A stretch of 64,000 bases of DNA from an uncultured Acinetobacter sp. (GTDB lineage Bacteria > Pseudomonadota > Gammaproteobacteria > Pseudomonadales > Moraxellaceae). Shown here piece by piece: positions 1-10,716 of the stretch; the stretch's first letter is position 1, and each line of letters starts with the position of its first letter. Both the position numbers and the translations under genes were made by a program. The notes beneath the pieces were generated by a model, which saw only the letters and a program-made list of their open reading frames with translations, did not search any database and had not been told where the DNA came from. The stretch covers positions 62,001-126,000 of the forward strand of contig NZ_CANQTS010000002.1 of the NCBI RefSeq assembly GCF_947626835.1, given 5' to 3'.

Positions 1-3000
1 TAACTCAAAACACATGGAAGCATGGGATGGTCCAGCAGGGCTTGTGATTCAAGATGGGCGTCATGCCATTTGTATGCTAGATCGTAATGGTTTACGTCCG
101 GCACGTTGGGTGATTACCAAAAATGGTTACATCACGCTGGCTTCAGAAATTGGCGTATGGGGTTATGAACCTGAAGATGTGATTTCTAAAGGTCGTGTGG
201 GTCCGGGTCAAATCTTAGTGATTGATACCTTAACCGGCAAAATGCTGGATACTCAAGATGTCAACAATCATCTTAAAAACATGCGTCCATATCGTGAATG
301 GTTACGTGATCATTCAGTACGTTTACAAGGCAGCACCGAACTTGAAGAACATTTATGTGATCAAGGCTTAAAAGGCGAACAGCTTAAAGCCTCACAAAAA
401 ATGTTTATGGTGACTTTTGAAGAACGTGATCAATTGCTGCGTCCAATTGCAGAAAGTGGTCAAGAAGCGGTGGGCTCTATGGGCGATGACACGCCAATGG
501 CAGTTCTGTCACGTCAAGTGCGTCATGTGTCGGATTATTTCCGCCAACAGTTTGCACAAGTGACCAATCCGCCGATTGATCCATTACGTGAATCGATTGT
601 GATGTCGCTTGAAACTTGTTTTGGTCGTGAGCAAAACGTGTTTGAGCAAAGCCCTGAACATGCTGATCGTTTGATTGTTTCAAGCCCAGTGCTGTCCAAC
701 TCAAAAATGCATCAGATTCGCACGCTAGGTCGTAAAGGCTATGAGATTGCCGATATTGATTTGAACTATGCCCAAGACGAAGGCTTACAGGCTGCAATTA
801 CACGTATTTGTCAGCAAGCAGCACAAGCCATTCGTGATGGTAAAACATTATTGGTGCTCTCAGACAAAAAAATCCGTGAAGGACATTTACCTGCCAATGC
901 CATGATGGTCACCGGTGCAGTACATCATCATTTAATTCAAGTGGGTTTACGTACCGACGCCAATTTAATTATTGAAACAGGTTTTGCCCGTGATCCGCAT
1001 CAGTTTGCTGTATTGCTAGGCTTTGGTGCTACTGCCATTTATCCATACTTAGCGTATGACGTGATCAATGATCTGATTGCCAAAGGCGAGTTATTGGGCG
1101 ACCCTGTGTATGCGCAAAATAATTTCCGTAAAGGTATTGAAAAAGGCTTACTCAAAGTTTTATCTAAAATGGGGATTTCAACGGTTGCTTCTTACCGTGG
1201 TGGTCAGTTATTTGAAGCGGTTGGTTTAGCGAATGAAGTGGTTAACACCTGTTTTATTGGTGTGCCAAGCCGTATTCAAGGAGCAACCTTTGTAGACTTA
1301 GAAAACGATCAGAAAAAATTAGCCGATTTAGCATGGAAAAACCGTAAGCCGATTGAACAAGGTGGCTTACTCAAATTTGTATTTGATAAGGAATATCACG
1401 CCTTTAACCCAGATGTGATTAATGCACTGCATAAAGCGGTTCGTTCAGGTGATTACGCCGATTTTAAAGAATATGCACAGTTGGTCAATACCCGTCCAAT
1501 TGCCACCATTCGTGATTTATTTAAACTTAAAACTGACCATTCAATTGCCCTAGAACAGGTTGAATCAGTTGAACAAATTTTACCACGCTTTGATTCAGCA
1601 GGGATGTCCTTGGGTGCATTATCACCAGAAGCACATGAAGCAATTGCAATTGCCATGAACACGATTGGTGGGCGTTCAAATTCCGGTGAAGGCGGTGAAG
1701 ATCCTGCACGTTATGGCACCATTCGTAACTCAAAAATCAAACAAATTGCATCAGGTCGCTTTGGTGTGACCCCGGCATATTTAACTTCAGCAGAAGTGCT
1801 GCAAATTAAAGTGGCACAAGGTGCAAAACCGGGTGAAGGTGGTCAATTACCGGGGGGTAAAGTCAACGGTTTGATTGCACGTTTACGTTACTCGGTACCG
1901 GGTGTAACCTTAATTTCACCACCGCCGCATCATGACATTTACTCGATTGAAGATTTATCACAGTTGATCTTTGACTTAAAACAAGTCAATCCACAGGCGA
2001 TGGTGTCGGTCAAACTCGTATCTGAACCGGGTGTAGGCACTATTGCAGCAGGTGTTGCTAAAGCCTATGCCGATTTCATTACCATTTCAGGTTATGACGG
2101 TGGTACAGCAGCGTCGCCACTGTCTTCAATTCATCATGCGGGTTCGCCGTGGGAATTAGGTTTAAGTGAGGCGCATCAAGCACTGCGCGTGAATGACCTA
2201 CGCGGTAAAGTGCGCGTACAAACCGATGGTGGTTTAAAAACAGGTTTAGATGTGGTCAAAGCCGCCATTTTAGGTGCAGAAAGCTTTGGCTTTGGTTCTA
2301 CCCCAATGATTGCTTTAGGTTGTAAATACCTGCGTATTTGCCATTTAAACAACTGTGCAACTGGTGTAGCAACGCAACAAGATCATTTACGTGAGCAGCA
2401 TTATATTGGTGAGCCAGAAATGCTGATCAACTTCTTCACTTTTATTGCTGAAGAAACGCGTGAATGGTTGGCAGCCCTTGGTGTAGCAAGCTTAAAAGAT
2501 TTGATTGGACGTACCGATTTACTGGAAATTTTACCGGGCGAAACCGACAAACACGCGCATCTTGATTTAAGCGCTTTACTTGAGTCACATCCATCGGCTG
2601 AAGGTAAAGCGCAGTATTGCCAAGTAGAAGGCAATGCACCGTTTGATCAAGGCGTGTTGGCTGAGCGTATGGTGACGGATATGCTGCCTGCAATTGAAGC
2701 CGGAACAGGGGGCGAATATCACTTTAGAATTGGCAACTGTGACCGCTCGATTGGGGCACGTATTTCAGGTGAAATTGCCCGTCGTTATGGCAACTTAGGC
2801 ATGGAAGATCAACCTGTTAAAGTGCATTTAACCGGTACGGCAGGTCAATCCTTAGGGGTCTGGAATGCCGGTGGTCTACAGATTAAATTAGAAGGCGATG
2901 CTAACGATTATGTCGGTAAAGGCATGGCCGGTGGTTGTATCTCAATCTTCCCACCAAAAGGTTCACCGTTCCAAAGTCAAGAAACTGCCATTATTGGCAA

Positions 3001-3466
3001 CACCTGTTTATATGGTGCAACAGGCGGTAAATTATTTGCCGCAGGTACCGCAGGTGAACGCTTTGCGGTGCGTAACTCAGGTGCATTTGCAGTGATTGAA
3101 GGTGCAGGCGACCATTGCTGTGAATATATGACCGGCGGAATTGTGACTGTATTGGGTAAAGTGGGGCATAACTTTGGTGCAGGTATGACTGGTGGTTTTG
3201 CTTATGTCCTTGATCTAGATAACGACTTTGTTGATCACTATAACCATGAATTGATTGAACTTAATCGTATTTCTACCGAAGCGATGGAAGAGCATAAAGC
3301 CTATTTACTCACCATCTTAGATGAACACATCCAAGAAACCGGCAGTGCTTGGGCATATAAAATCCGTCATGAGTTTGATTTTTATAGCCGTAAATTCTGG
3401 TTAGTCAAACCTAAAGCAGCTAACTTATTGACCTTACTCAAAAAGACACAAGCAGATCCACAATAA
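1..3466 (+). CDS. gltB: Glutamate synthase large subunit, 5'-truncated by window
   Basis: This is the C-terminal part (about 1150 residues) of the NADPH-dependent glutamate synthase alpha chain, which makes two glutamates from glutamine and 2-oxoglutarate. The reading frame is open from base 2, so the true start lies outside the window and the ATG at 14 is internal. The FMN-domain motif [17 protein letters not shown] lies near visible residue 555. The 3Fe-4S cysteines lie near residue 770 in [13 protein letters not shown]. The C-terminal glycine-rich beta-helix domain (repeated GxxxG such as [14 protein letters not shown]) is complete. The N-terminal glutaminase domain is outside or partly outside. 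The gene is followed directly by gltD, as expected for the heteromeric bacterial enzyme. Confidence 0.96.
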   Translation, partial: NSKHMEAWDGPAGLVIQDGRHAICMLDRNGLRPARWVITKNGYITLASEIGVWGYEPEDVISKGRVGPGQILVIDTLTGKMLDTQDVNNHLKNMRPYREWLRDHSVRLQGSTELEEHLCDQGLKGEQLKASQKMFMVTFEERDQLLRPIAESGQEAVGSMGDDTPMAVLSRQVRHVSDYFRQQFAQVTNPPIDPLRESIVMSLETCFGREQNVFEQSPEHADRLIVSSPVLSNSKMHQIRTLGRKGYEIADIDLNYAQDEGLQAAITRICQQAAQAIRDGKTLLVLSDKKIREGHLPANAMMVTGAVHHHLIQVGLRTDANLIIETGFARDPHQFAVLLGFGATAIYPYLAYDVINDLIAKGELLGDPVYAQNNFRKGIEKGLLKVLSKMGISTVASYRGGQLFEAVGLANEVVNTCFIGVPSRIQGATFVDLENDQKKLADLAWKNRKPIEQGGLLKFVFDKEYHAFNPDVINALHKAVRSGDYADFKEYAQLVNTRPIATIRDLFKLKTDHSIALEQVESVEQILPRFDSAGMSLGALSPEAHEAIAIAMNTIGGRSNSGEGGEDPARYGTIRNSKIKQIASGRFGVTPAYLTSAEVLQIKVAQGAKPGEGGQLPGGKVNGLIARLRYSVPGVTLISPPPHHDIYSIEDLSQLIFDLKQVNPQAMVSVKLVSEPGVGTIAAGVAKAYADFITISGYDGGTAASPLSSIHHAGSPWELGLSEAHQALRVNDLRGKVRVQTDGGLKTGLDVVKAAILGAESFGFGSTPMIALGCKYLRICHLNNCATGVATQQDHLREQHYIGEPEMLINFFTFIAEETREWLAALGVASLKDLIGRTDLLEILPGETDKHAHLDLSALLESHPSAEGKAQYCQVEGNAPFDQGVLAERMVTDMLPAIEAGTGGEYHFRIGNCDRSIGARISGEIARRYGNLGMEDQPVKVHLTGTAGQSLGVWNAGGLQIKLEGDANDYVGKGMAGGCISIFPPKGSPFQSQETAIIGNTCLYGATGGKLFAAGTAGERFAVRNSGAFAVIEGAGDHCCEYMTGGIVTVLGKVGHNFGAGMTGGFAYVLDLDNDFVDHYNHELIELNRISTEAMEEHKAYLLTILDEHIQETGSAWAYKIRHEFDFYSRKFWLVKPKAANLLTLLKKTQADPQ

Positions 3467-3488
3467 TTCTACAAGCAAGATAAGGGCA

Positions 3489-4957
<1,469 letters not shown>

Positions 4958-4969
4958 TCCTATATAAAT

Positions 4970-4996
4970 CTAAACCCGCTCAGTGCGGGTTTTTTT
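4970..4996 (+). terminator. Rho-independent terminator of gltBD
   Basis: The inverted repeat AACCCGC-TCA-GTGCGGGTT is followed by a T-run immediately after gltD. Confidence 0.85.
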
Positions 4997-5092
4997 ATGC
5001 TTGCTTAAATAAAAACAACAATTCACAAAAGCCTTTATGATTACAATGCTTATAATTTAAATAAATACAACAAAAGCAGAGGACATACGTCT

Positions 5093-5683
5093 ATGAACTT
5101 TATGAAAAAATCAGCACTTGCGATAACCCTTGCCAGCACTTTAGTTTTCTCAGGCTGTGGCTATAACACCTTACAAGTCAAAGATGAAGCCGTGGTGGCG
5201 TCTTGGGCAGAAGTACAAAACCAATATCAACGCCGTGCCGACTTGGTGCCTAATTTAGTTAATGTGGTGAAAGGTTATGCCAAACATGAAGAACAAGTCT
5301 TGACCCAAGTGACCCAAGCACGTGCCAATGTTGCAGGGTTAAAAGTCGATAAAGAAGTTTTAGAAGATCCTGCATTATTTGAAAAATACCAACAAGCCCA
5401 AGCACAGATGAGCAGTGCTTTATCACGCTTATTGGCAGTCACCGAAAACTATCCTGATTTAAAAGCCAATGAACAATTCCGTGACTTGCAAGTACAACTA
5501 GAAGGCACCGAAAACCGAATTGCAGTGGCACGTAACCGTTATATCAGCAGCGTGCAAGATTTTAATAGTTACTCACGTCAATTCCCGCAAGTCATGACTG
5601 CTAAAGTGATTGGTATGAAAACCAAAGAAAACTTCAGTGCCGATGCCAATGCTCAAAATGCACCTCAGGTTTCTTTCGACTAA
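5093..5683 (+). CDS. lemA: LemA family lipoprotein
   Basis: This 196-residue protein belongs to the LemA family. A lipoprotein signal peptide ends at the lipobox LVFSGC, with the lipidated cysteine at residue 22. It is followed by the family's characteristic segment around NQYQRRADLVPNLVNVVKGY and a long, mostly helical body. LemA proteins are envelope-associated and of unclear function. The next two genes encode TPM-domain proteins, and the lemA-TPM-TPM arrangement is a widespread conserved cluster. The gene starts a new transcription unit after the gltD terminator, with an AGAGGA-like ribosome-binding site. Confidence 0.93.
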   Translation: MNFMKKSALAITLASTLVFSGCGYNTLQVKDEAVVASWAEVQNQYQRRADLVPNLVNVVKGYAKHEEQVLTQVTQARANVAGLKVDKEVLEDPALFEKYQQAQAQMSSALSRLLAVTENYPDLKANEQFRDLQVQLEGTENRIAVARNRYISSVQDFNSYSRQFPQVMTAKVIGMKTKENFSADANAQNAPQVSFD

Positions 5684-5709
5684 AACAGCTTAATCCGTAG
5701 GAGAGACCT

Positions 5710-6729
5710 ATGCTCATCACACGGTTGCTCGGGATGACATTGCTGTTGCTTATGTTTGGCAGCAGCACGGTCTATAGTAATGAAGCCACGGCAACAGATA
5801 CACAACAAGCCGTGGTGATGGGTCAAATCATTCAGCCGCAAGGCAATAATGCCACTCGTGCCACAGCACCTACACCTACCGCTAGCCAAGAGGCTGTGGC
5901 TAATGATCTTAATGAAGGCGAAATACGTACTTTACCCAGTTTAAATGAACCGATTGTTGATCAAGCCAATTTACTGAACCCTGCCCAAAAGCAGCAAATT
6001 AGCCAAACGATTTTGCAATTGCACCAACAAGGCAAAGCACAAATTGGGGTAGTGATTGTGCCCACGACAGGTCAAGAAGATATTTTTAGCTTCGCGATGC
6101 GTGTAGCCGAACAATGGCAATTGGGGAGTGCCCAACGTGACAATGGTTTACTCATGGCGATTGCCGTCAATGATCGACGTATTCAGATTTTAACCGGTTA
6201 TGGTTTAGAAGGTGTGATGCCTGACATTATCACCAGTCGCATTATTCATCAGCACATCACGCCTTATTTTGCCCAAGGGCGTTATGCCGAAGGGATTGCC
6301 TCAGGCCTTGGGCAAATTCAAACAATTTTAAATCAAGACCCTGAAATTGCAGCACAAGCGGCGCAAGAGTTACAACAACGCCAACAACAAGCCTTGCAAG
6401 AACAACAAGCGCGTGAAAAAACCCTCTCTACAGCATTGTTTATTTTAATTGCAGGCGTATTTGCTTCTTATATAGTAGGACGGCGTTTAAGTGCTTCAAC
6501 CGCAGCCGTGGCAGGTTTGGTGGCAGGTTTGGTCAATGGCGCAGGTTTAATCACCAGTGTATTGTTGGCAGGTGGTATTTTTGTACTGCTGATTAGCTCG
6601 GTTGCACAACTGATTTTACAAATGTTCTTATCAGGCGCAGGGCGTGGTGGCGGCGGTGGTTTAGGTGGTGGTGGTTACCGCGGTGGTGGTGGCGGCTTTG
6701 GTGGCGGAGGAGCTTCAGGATCATGGTAA
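5710..6729 (+). CDS. TPM-domain membrane protein with Gly-rich tail (YgcG-like)
   Basis: This 339-residue exported protein has an N-terminal signal segment (about residues 1-23) and a Gln/Thr-rich linker. A TPM domain follows (about residues 75-220, beginning near NEPIVDQANLLN). A Gln-rich coiled region leads to two hydrophobic segments (about 236-300). The extreme C-terminus is almost pure glycine with a final ASGSW. This layout is typical of YgcG-family proteins that accompany LemA. The start follows lemA by 26 bp with a GGAGAG ribosome-binding site. The last bases overlap the next TPM gene, so the three genes form an operon. The biochemical role is not established. Confidence 0.9.
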   Translation: MLITRLLGMTLLLLMFGSSTVYSNEATATDTQQAVVMGQIIQPQGNNATRATAPTPTASQEAVANDLNEGEIRTLPSLNEPIVDQANLLNPAQKQQISQTILQLHQQGKAQIGVVIVPTTGQEDIFSFAMRVAEQWQLGSAQRDNGLLMAIAVNDRRIQILTGYGLEGVMPDIITSRIIHQHITPYFAQGRYAEGIASGLGQIQTILNQDPEIAAQAAQELQQRQQQALQEQQAREKTLSTALFILIAGVFASYIVGRRLSASTAAVAGLVAGLVNGAGLITSVLLAGGIFVLLISSVAQLILQMFLSGAGRGGGGGLGGGGYRGGGGGFGGGGASGSW

Positions 6730-7283
6730 CAACAACAGAAACAACCCACATTGTCACACAGCCTAAAATTGAACATGTGGCTCAGCCCAGTCTAAAGCGT
6801 TGGTTAAAGCATTTTTTCTTTATGCCTGCGACTAAACGCTATTTTAATCAACAAGATCAACATGCCATTAGTGTGGCTGTGCAGCAAGCTGAGCAAGGTC
6901 ATGTCGGTGAAATTCAAGTGGTGATAGAAGGGCATATTCCGTGTTCACAAGCCTATCATCAAGATATTAAAATGCGCGCCCGCGAATTGTTTGCCGAACT
7001 TGGCATTTGGGACACCGAACTTAATAGCGGTATATTGCTGTATATCAATTTATGTGAACGCAGCGTTGAAATTGTGATTGATCGTGGCCTGAAATCTGCC
7101 ACCCAACAAGCCACTTGGGACAGTATTTGTCAGCAACTGATTGTAAGCATGCAGCAGCAAGAGTACCGACAAGCGGTTATTGAAGCTGTTTTAGCGATTG
7201 GTCAGGTGTTAAATCAGTTTTATGATCAAAACATACCCGATCAAAGTGACGAATTAGGTAATGCGCCAATTATGCTTGGTTAA
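6723..7283 (+). CDS. Second TPM-domain protein
   Basis: This 186-residue protein has a TPM domain (about residues 45-165, with the segment LGIWDTELNSGILLYINL typical of the family). It has no clear signal peptide or membrane segment. Its ATG lies inside the 3' end of the preceding TPM gene, which indicates translational coupling. It ends the lemA operon and is followed by a hairpin. The function is unknown. Membership of the lemA/TPM cluster is certain from context. Confidence 0.88.
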   Translation: MVTTTETTHIVTQPKIEHVAQPSLKRWLKHFFFMPATKRYFNQQDQHAISVAVQQAEQGHVGEIQVVIEGHIPCSQAYHQDIKMRARELFAELGIWDTELNSGILLYINLCERSVEIVIDRGLKSATQQATWDSICQQLIVSMQQQEYRQAVIEAVLAIGQVLNQFYDQNIPDQSDELGNAPIMLG

Positions 7284-7290
7284 AAAATAA

Positions 7291-7323
7291 GTAAACAACT
7301 GACAAAAAATGTCAGTTGTTTAC
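7291..7323 (+). terminator. Long perfect hairpin after the lemA operon
   Basis: The perfect 14-bp repeat GTAAACAACTGACA / TGTCAGTTGTTTAC encloses five A residues. It begins 7 bp after the stop codon of the TPM gene. Only A-rich sequence follows, so termination efficiency is uncertain. Confidence 0.6.
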
Positions 7324-7431
7324 ATAAAAAATACATAAGTATACAAATCACATTTTAGTTGATTTTTGATTTTTTCATAAATATTTTTATAAATCAGTGT
7401 CTTAATATAAATAGGAAATTAGTATTTAACT

Positions 7432-7449
7432 TTGGCACACACTTTGCTT
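7432..7449 (+). promoter_or_regulatory. Sigma-54 promoter of the disrupted pilA
   Basis: TTGGCAC-N5-TTGC matches the -24/-12 consensus, with GG and GC ten bases apart. It lies 45 bp before the pilA ATG. Major pilin genes are classically sigma-54/PilR dependent. Because pilA is interrupted after ten codons, this promoter now reads into the left end of the inserted element. Confidence 0.85.
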
Positions 7450-7493
7450 ATAGTTACATATATAAATAAACAGATATTTTTTTGGAGAATATT

Positions 7494-7535
7494 ATGAACG
7501 CTCAAAAAGGTTTTACATTAATTGATACTCCATAA
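7494..7535 (+). pseudogene. pilA: 5' fragment of major pilin gene pilA, interrupted by the element
   Basis: The ATG at 7494, with a GGAGA ribosome-binding site, begins [10 protein letters not shown], the prepilin leader and the first mature residues (cleavage expected after Gly, with Phe as residue 1). The pilin sequence ends at the ATTGA repeat (7521-7525). The frame then runs into inserted DNA and stops after DTP. The rest of the gene resumes at 21751. Joining the two fragments at the shared ATTGA gives [10 protein letters not shown] in frame, which shows that a single insertion split this gene. Confidence 0.93.
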
Positions 7536-7580
7536 GTGTCCATATAAAATAAACAATCCATAAGTAAGTCAATATGGACA
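7521..7580 (+). repeat. Left end of the element: target repeat and recombinase-site-like motifs
   Basis: The direct repeat ATTGA (7521-7525) is followed by CCATAAGT at 7530 and again at 7558, TGTCCATATAAAAT at 7537-7550, and the inverted ATATGGACA at 7572-7580. The same words recur at the right end, so they are probably recombinase-binding sites. Confidence 0.7.
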
Positions 7581-7599
7581 TAAAAATAATAAATTTGAT

Positions 7600-8136
7600 A
7601 TGAAGCATCAATATTATCTTTTTCTACTTTTTTCACTCTCTGTTTTTACTCATGCTCAAAAACTAGATTTAATTCAATATTCAGATATTTCATCAATTCC
7701 TCAAATTGCTTTGAATCCAAAAATCCAAACAGAACTTCAAACATTGTTAAAGCATGATTATCTAAAATTTCAATCTAATTTCGATAATTACTCAGCGCCC
7801 TATTTACTAAAAACAGATGAGGCTCTGTATTATGAAGGTCGATCTGGAACTAGTTTAGATGCTTCATCAGCGATTGTGTTTAAAGATGGGCGATTGTTTG
7901 CTGCAATATATTTTGCCAAAACCAAGACCTTAAAATATTTTAGCAATGATGCAAGTTGCTCAGAACAGTTACATCCTGCGATTCAAGTCTTTGCTCAGCA
8001 GCGTGAAATTCAAAGTATTAAGTATGTGACAGCAAGAGTGGAAAGCGCTTTAAAATATCATCTTGGTTTAGCTGCTCAATGTGAGGCTTATATAGAAAAA
8101 CTAAAGAAAGGAAACTCAAGCTTTTTGAACATCTAA
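7600..8136 (+). CDS. Hypothetical exported protein, cargo gene 1
   Basis: This 178-residue protein of unknown function has a clear signal peptide (hydrophobic YLFLLFSLSVFTHA, cleavage near residue 19) and is probably periplasmic or secreted. No family was recognised. It lies 65 bp inside the left end of the element, downstream of the captured pilA promoter. Near its 3' end the minus-one frame continues as a plausible charged helical tail (KERKLKLFEHLNQDEK...) to a stop at 8180. The present C-terminus may therefore result from a frameshift. Confidence 0.6.
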   Translation: MKHQYYLFLLFSLSVFTHAQKLDLIQYSDISSIPQIALNPKIQTELQTLLKHDYLKFQSNFDNYSAPYLLKTDEALYYEGRSGTSLDASSAIVFKDGRLFAAIYFAKTKTLKYFSNDASCSEQLHPAIQVFAQQREIQSIKYVTARVESALKYHLGLAAQCEAYIEKLKKGNSSFLNI

Positions 8137-8180
8137 ACCAAGATGAAAAATCTATAATGGCTCAATGGAAAGGTAAGTGA

Positions 8181-8386
8181 GTCGTATAAAATAGATGGGG
8201 AATATTTTTCCTTCAATAAGCTCAGGAAACTGTTGGCTGAGACTTAGGCGTGAACTTAGTCGGACGCTTGTCGAAGCCATTGTGTGACAATATACTCCTA
8301 TGGACTAACTTACACTCAACTTGCACAAATTATGTTGTTTAACGTATGTAACAAGTTGAAATTGTTAAAAAATAGGATAATTAAAA
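8181..8386. other. Non-coding gap within the cargo region
   Basis: About 200 bp lie between the two first cargo genes. No convincing ORF, repeat or RNA was found. The sequence just before 8387 contains an AGGATAA-type ribosome-binding site for the next gene. Confidence 0.4.
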
Positions 8387-9172
8387 ATGCAACAAACTGA
8401 ATTAAAACAATTACCAGACTGGTTATTAAAACAGTTACCCCAAATGACTGAACCAGCAATTTTATCACTGCGAGATACGAAACTTGTCGTCACTTACCCC
8501 GATCGTATGGAAGCAATTCACGAAAGCTTAAAAGACGTACAACACCAGATCCATCATGTCAAACCGACAGATTTACAGATCCTACCAGAGGTTTATCAAT
8601 ATTTTGGTGAGGATAAAGAAAATGGTTGCCTATTTTTTAAAACCTCTGAGCATTTTTCTAGTAGTTTGTTTTCCTGTACCGATCAAAATAAATTTGAGCA
8701 TTTACAATCTGCTTTACGGACTGCCTTTGAAAATGAGCAAGCATATCTCGCAAATCCAACGGACTTTTTAACTGCCTATCATTTTATTGATACACACCCA
8801 GCTTTTTGGACGGTTACTGGCGATGTACCATCATGGCACTGGAATACATGGGGGCATTGCCAAAATATTTATCACGGTGCATATAATGATGAAGATGATG
8901 GGAAACTAGTGATTTATTTAGAGACTGGCTCACATCTCAATAAAGTAGAAGATGGTGGTAAATTATACCAAGAGCATTATCATGATTATCGTTTAGATGT
9001 TTGGGCAGATACGTTTGAACAGGCATTTATCAAGTTGGCGGCAATGGTGTATAAGTTTTTTGACCATCAAGGTGTTGAGCGTCCAGATGTGCCACATATA
9101 AAACCAGCATGGGTTCTGGAGCTTGATGAACAAATTGCAGAATTTAAAAAATGGAAAGATGAGGAGCTGTAA
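8387..9172 (+). CDS. Hypothetical cytoplasmic protein, cargo gene 2
   Basis: This 261-residue soluble, acidic protein has no signal peptide or membrane segment. The centre is rich in aromatic and His residues (for example PSWHWNTWGHCQNIYHG near residue 150), and the C-terminus is helical and charged. No domain was recognised and no function is proposed. The ATG is preceded by AGGATAA at a suitable distance. It is convergent with the HAD gene that follows. Confidence 0.6.
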   Translation: MQQTELKQLPDWLLKQLPQMTEPAILSLRDTKLVVTYPDRMEAIHESLKDVQHQIHHVKPTDLQILPEVYQYFGEDKENGCLFFKTSEHFSSSLFSCTDQNKFEHLQSALRTAFENEQAYLANPTDFLTAYHFIDTHPAFWTVTGDVPSWHWNTWGHCQNIYHGAYNDEDDGKLVIYLETGSHLNKVEDGGKLYQEHYHDYRLDVWADTFEQAFIKLAAMVYKFFDHQGVERPDVPHIKPAWVLELDEQIAEFKKWKDEEL

Positions 9173-9204
9173 GTATTCACTATTAGGGGGACATCCACGA
9201 GTTG

Positions 9205-9825
9205 TTAAAGGATGTCGTTTAAAACTTCTGCCAATGTTTGACCATTTTGACGATTGATCAATCTAGCAGACATACCAAATGCTGTCGGCCCTGTAAAATC
9301 TGCAAGTGCTGTATCCCCAATAAATAGGACTTCTGAAGCTTGGCAACCTAGTTGGTTAATGAGTGACTGATAGATTTTCGACTCAGGTTTAATTGCAGCA
9401 ACTTCATAACTCCAAGCATAAGCATCAAGGGGCGGTAATAATGAAGAAACAATTTTTCCATATGGCATAGCTAAATTTGAGCATAATGCCAATTTAATTC
9501 CCAATTTCTTTAATTCTTCCAAAGTTGATAAGGTATCTTCATACAGTCTAATAGAGCGTAACTCTTCATCTAAATCATGCTCAAGTTCTTGCAGAAATTG
9601 GTCTGGAATATTTACTGCTAATCGCTTTGCAAGCTCTGCCAAATTTAAATTGTGGGACATAATAAATTTGGCATCATCAGGCTTTGGTTGTCGCCCATTT
9701 TCCTTAAGCCATTTCATTAATTGTCTATATGGGGAACGTCTGTCCCCTATTTTTACAAGTGTACCAAATACGTCAAAAGCAATGACTAATGGCTCAATAT
9801 GACCTGCTTTTGTTGATAATTTCAT
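9205..9825 (-). CDS. HAD-superfamily hydrolase, cargo
   Basis: This 206-residue haloacid-dehalogenase-like enzyme is probably a phosphatase or dehalogenase-type hydrolase. Motif I is FDVFGTLV near residue 18, with the nucleophile Asp. Motif II is the Ser in LCSNLA near residue 115. The conserved Lys is in IKPESKIY and motif III is FIGDTALAD. The DxFGT form of motif I is closer to the 2-haloacid dehalogenase/nucleotidase branch than to DxDxT phosphatases. The substrate cannot be predicted. It lies in the element cargo, downstream of the 88-residue gene but separated from it by a terminator. Confidence 0.8.
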   Translation of the reverse strand: MKLSTKAGHIEPLVIAFDVFGTLVKIGDRRSPYRQLMKWLKENGRQPKPDDAKFIMSHNLNLAELAKRLAVNIPDQFLQELEHDLDEELRSIRLYEDTLSTLEELKKLGIKLALCSNLAMPYGKIVSSLLPPLDAYAWSYEVAAIKPESKIYQSLINQLGCQASEVLFIGDTALADFTGPTAFGMSARLINRQNGQTLAEVLNDIL

Positions 9826-9894
9826 ATTTTTATAACCAATTAAATTAATTTTTACTTCTTGTTGAGATTACCATAAGAGCATTATTATAAAAAA

Positions 9895-9924
9895 TTAAGG
9901 GAGATATTTGATATCTCCCTTTGA
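9895..9924 (-). terminator. Terminator after the 88-residue gene
   Basis: The inverted repeat AAGGGAGATAT / ATATCTCCCTT has a T-rich tract on the minus-strand side, just past the stop of the gene at 9930-10196. Confidence 0.65.
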
Positions 9925-9929
9925 TTATT

Positions 9930-10196
9930 TTATTCACTGAAGTTTGCAAACATAATTTTAGGAAAATTTTTCATAAAGTGCCGTCTAACATGATTGAAGT
10001 CACTAAGATCATGTTGATTTTTTTCAAAATAATTAACCCAGGCTAAAGTTGCATCTTGGTCATTTAAGTTAGGATTAACATTCAGGAATAAAGCTAAATC
10101 AAATGTACGGTCAATATTAAACTCTTTGATTAGAGCAACAGCAGTTGAGCGGACCTCTTCTGAAATAGAGAATTTTGGAGAAAAATAGTTATTCAT
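9930..10196 (-). CDS. Small hypothetical protein divergent from an HTH gene
   Basis: This 88-residue soluble protein has no recognised domain. The predicted content is largely helical (SEEVRSTAVALIKEFNI and LAWVNYFEKNQHDL). It is transcribed away from the small HTH gene at 10355. The shared 158-bp intergenic region contains two identical operator-like palindromes, so co-regulation by that HTH protein is likely. An addiction or immunity-like role is possible but unsupported. Confidence 0.5.
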   Translation of the reverse strand: MNNYFSPKFSISEEVRSTAVALIKEFNIDRTFDLALFLNVNPNLNDQDATLAWVNYFEKNQHDLSDFNHVRRHFMKNFPKIMFANFSE

Positions 10197-10263
10197 AGCT
10201 GAACTCGCATAGAAATTATATAATGATATTTAGAACGGCTAATTTGTTTTTAATAGAACAATA

Positions 10264-10332
10264 TAACCTGCTGTAGGTTAAATTATCATGGTGAAAGTTG
10301 TTTATCAAGTTAAATTAACCTGCTGTAGGTTA
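10264..10332. promoter_or_regulatory. Twin operator palindromes TAACCTGCTGTAGGTTA
   Basis: Two identical 17-bp copies lie at 10264-10280 and 10316-10332, 52 bp apart. Each has TAACCT/AGGTTA arms around GCTGT. They lie between the divergent 88-residue and HTH genes, which suggests binding sites for the HTH protein or the S24-type repressor. Confidence 0.65.
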
Positions 10333-10354
10333 ATTTTTTAATTTAAAGGTTGCT

Positions 10355-10582
10355 ATGATTAGATGTAGGTTGTCAAATTTGATGGGTGAGCGAAAAATTT
10401 TAAAGTTAAGTGAGGTAGCTCAGGCGACCAGTATTAATCGCAATACACTAACAAGCCTTTACTATGATCGTGCAATACGAATTGAACTTTCAGTTGCTGA
10501 TACCTTATGTAAATATTTTAATTGTAATATGCAGGATTTATTTGAATATACCGATGAGTATGAGGAAAGAGATGACACTTAG
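10355..10582 (+). CDS. Small Cro/C1-type HTH transcriptional regulator
   Basis: This 75-residue DNA-binding protein is essentially only a helix-turn-helix domain of the YozG/HTH_26 kind. The helices are visible in LSEVAQATSINRNTLTSLYYDR (about residues 18-40), and the family-typical ending LCKYFNCNMQDLFEY follows. The acidic tail EEDE-like region closes the protein. It probably represses its own and the divergent gene through the twin palindromes upstream. Its stop codon lies within a terminator hairpin. Confidence 0.82.
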   Translation: MIRCRLSNLMGERKILKLSEVAQATSINRNTLTSLYYDRAIRIELSVADTLCKYFNCNMQDLFEYTDEYEERDDT

Positions 10583-10604
10583 TAAAATGTCATCCCTTTT
10601 TTTA
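10571..10604 (+). terminator. Terminator overlapping the HTH gene stop
   Basis: GATGACA-N10-TGTCATC is followed by CCTTTTTTT. Confidence 0.75.
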
Positions 10605-10700
10605 AAGCTCAATAGGATGCTTTAAATACAATTCAGGATCATTCCAAATTGTCTGAATGTATTCTTTTTCTTTGAAATCACGCAATACTCTTGCCCTCAT
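10602..10700 (-). CDS. Possible 32-residue small ORF after the repressor gene
   Basis: A short open frame starts with MRARVLRDFKEKEYIQTIW and ends PIEL. It has plausible amino-acid composition and follows the S24-type repressor gene on the same strand. There is no recognised family. It could be the remnant of a longer gene. Confidence 0.25.
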   Translation of the reverse strand: MRARVLRDFKEKEYIQTIWNDPELYLKHPIEL

Positions 10701-10716
10701 ACTTGATAACTATTAT

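Noticed and set aside
1453..2693. Antisense ORFs inside gltB, and similar antisense frames in gltD, spoT, pilY1, serA and the FAD oxidase gene
   Set aside because: They shadow strong coding genes in other frames, and lack ribosome-binding sites and family resemblance.
6640..6729. GGTGGTGGT-rich repeat as a regulatory or CRISPR-like repeat
   Set aside because: It encodes the glycine-rich tail normal for YgcG-type TPM proteins.
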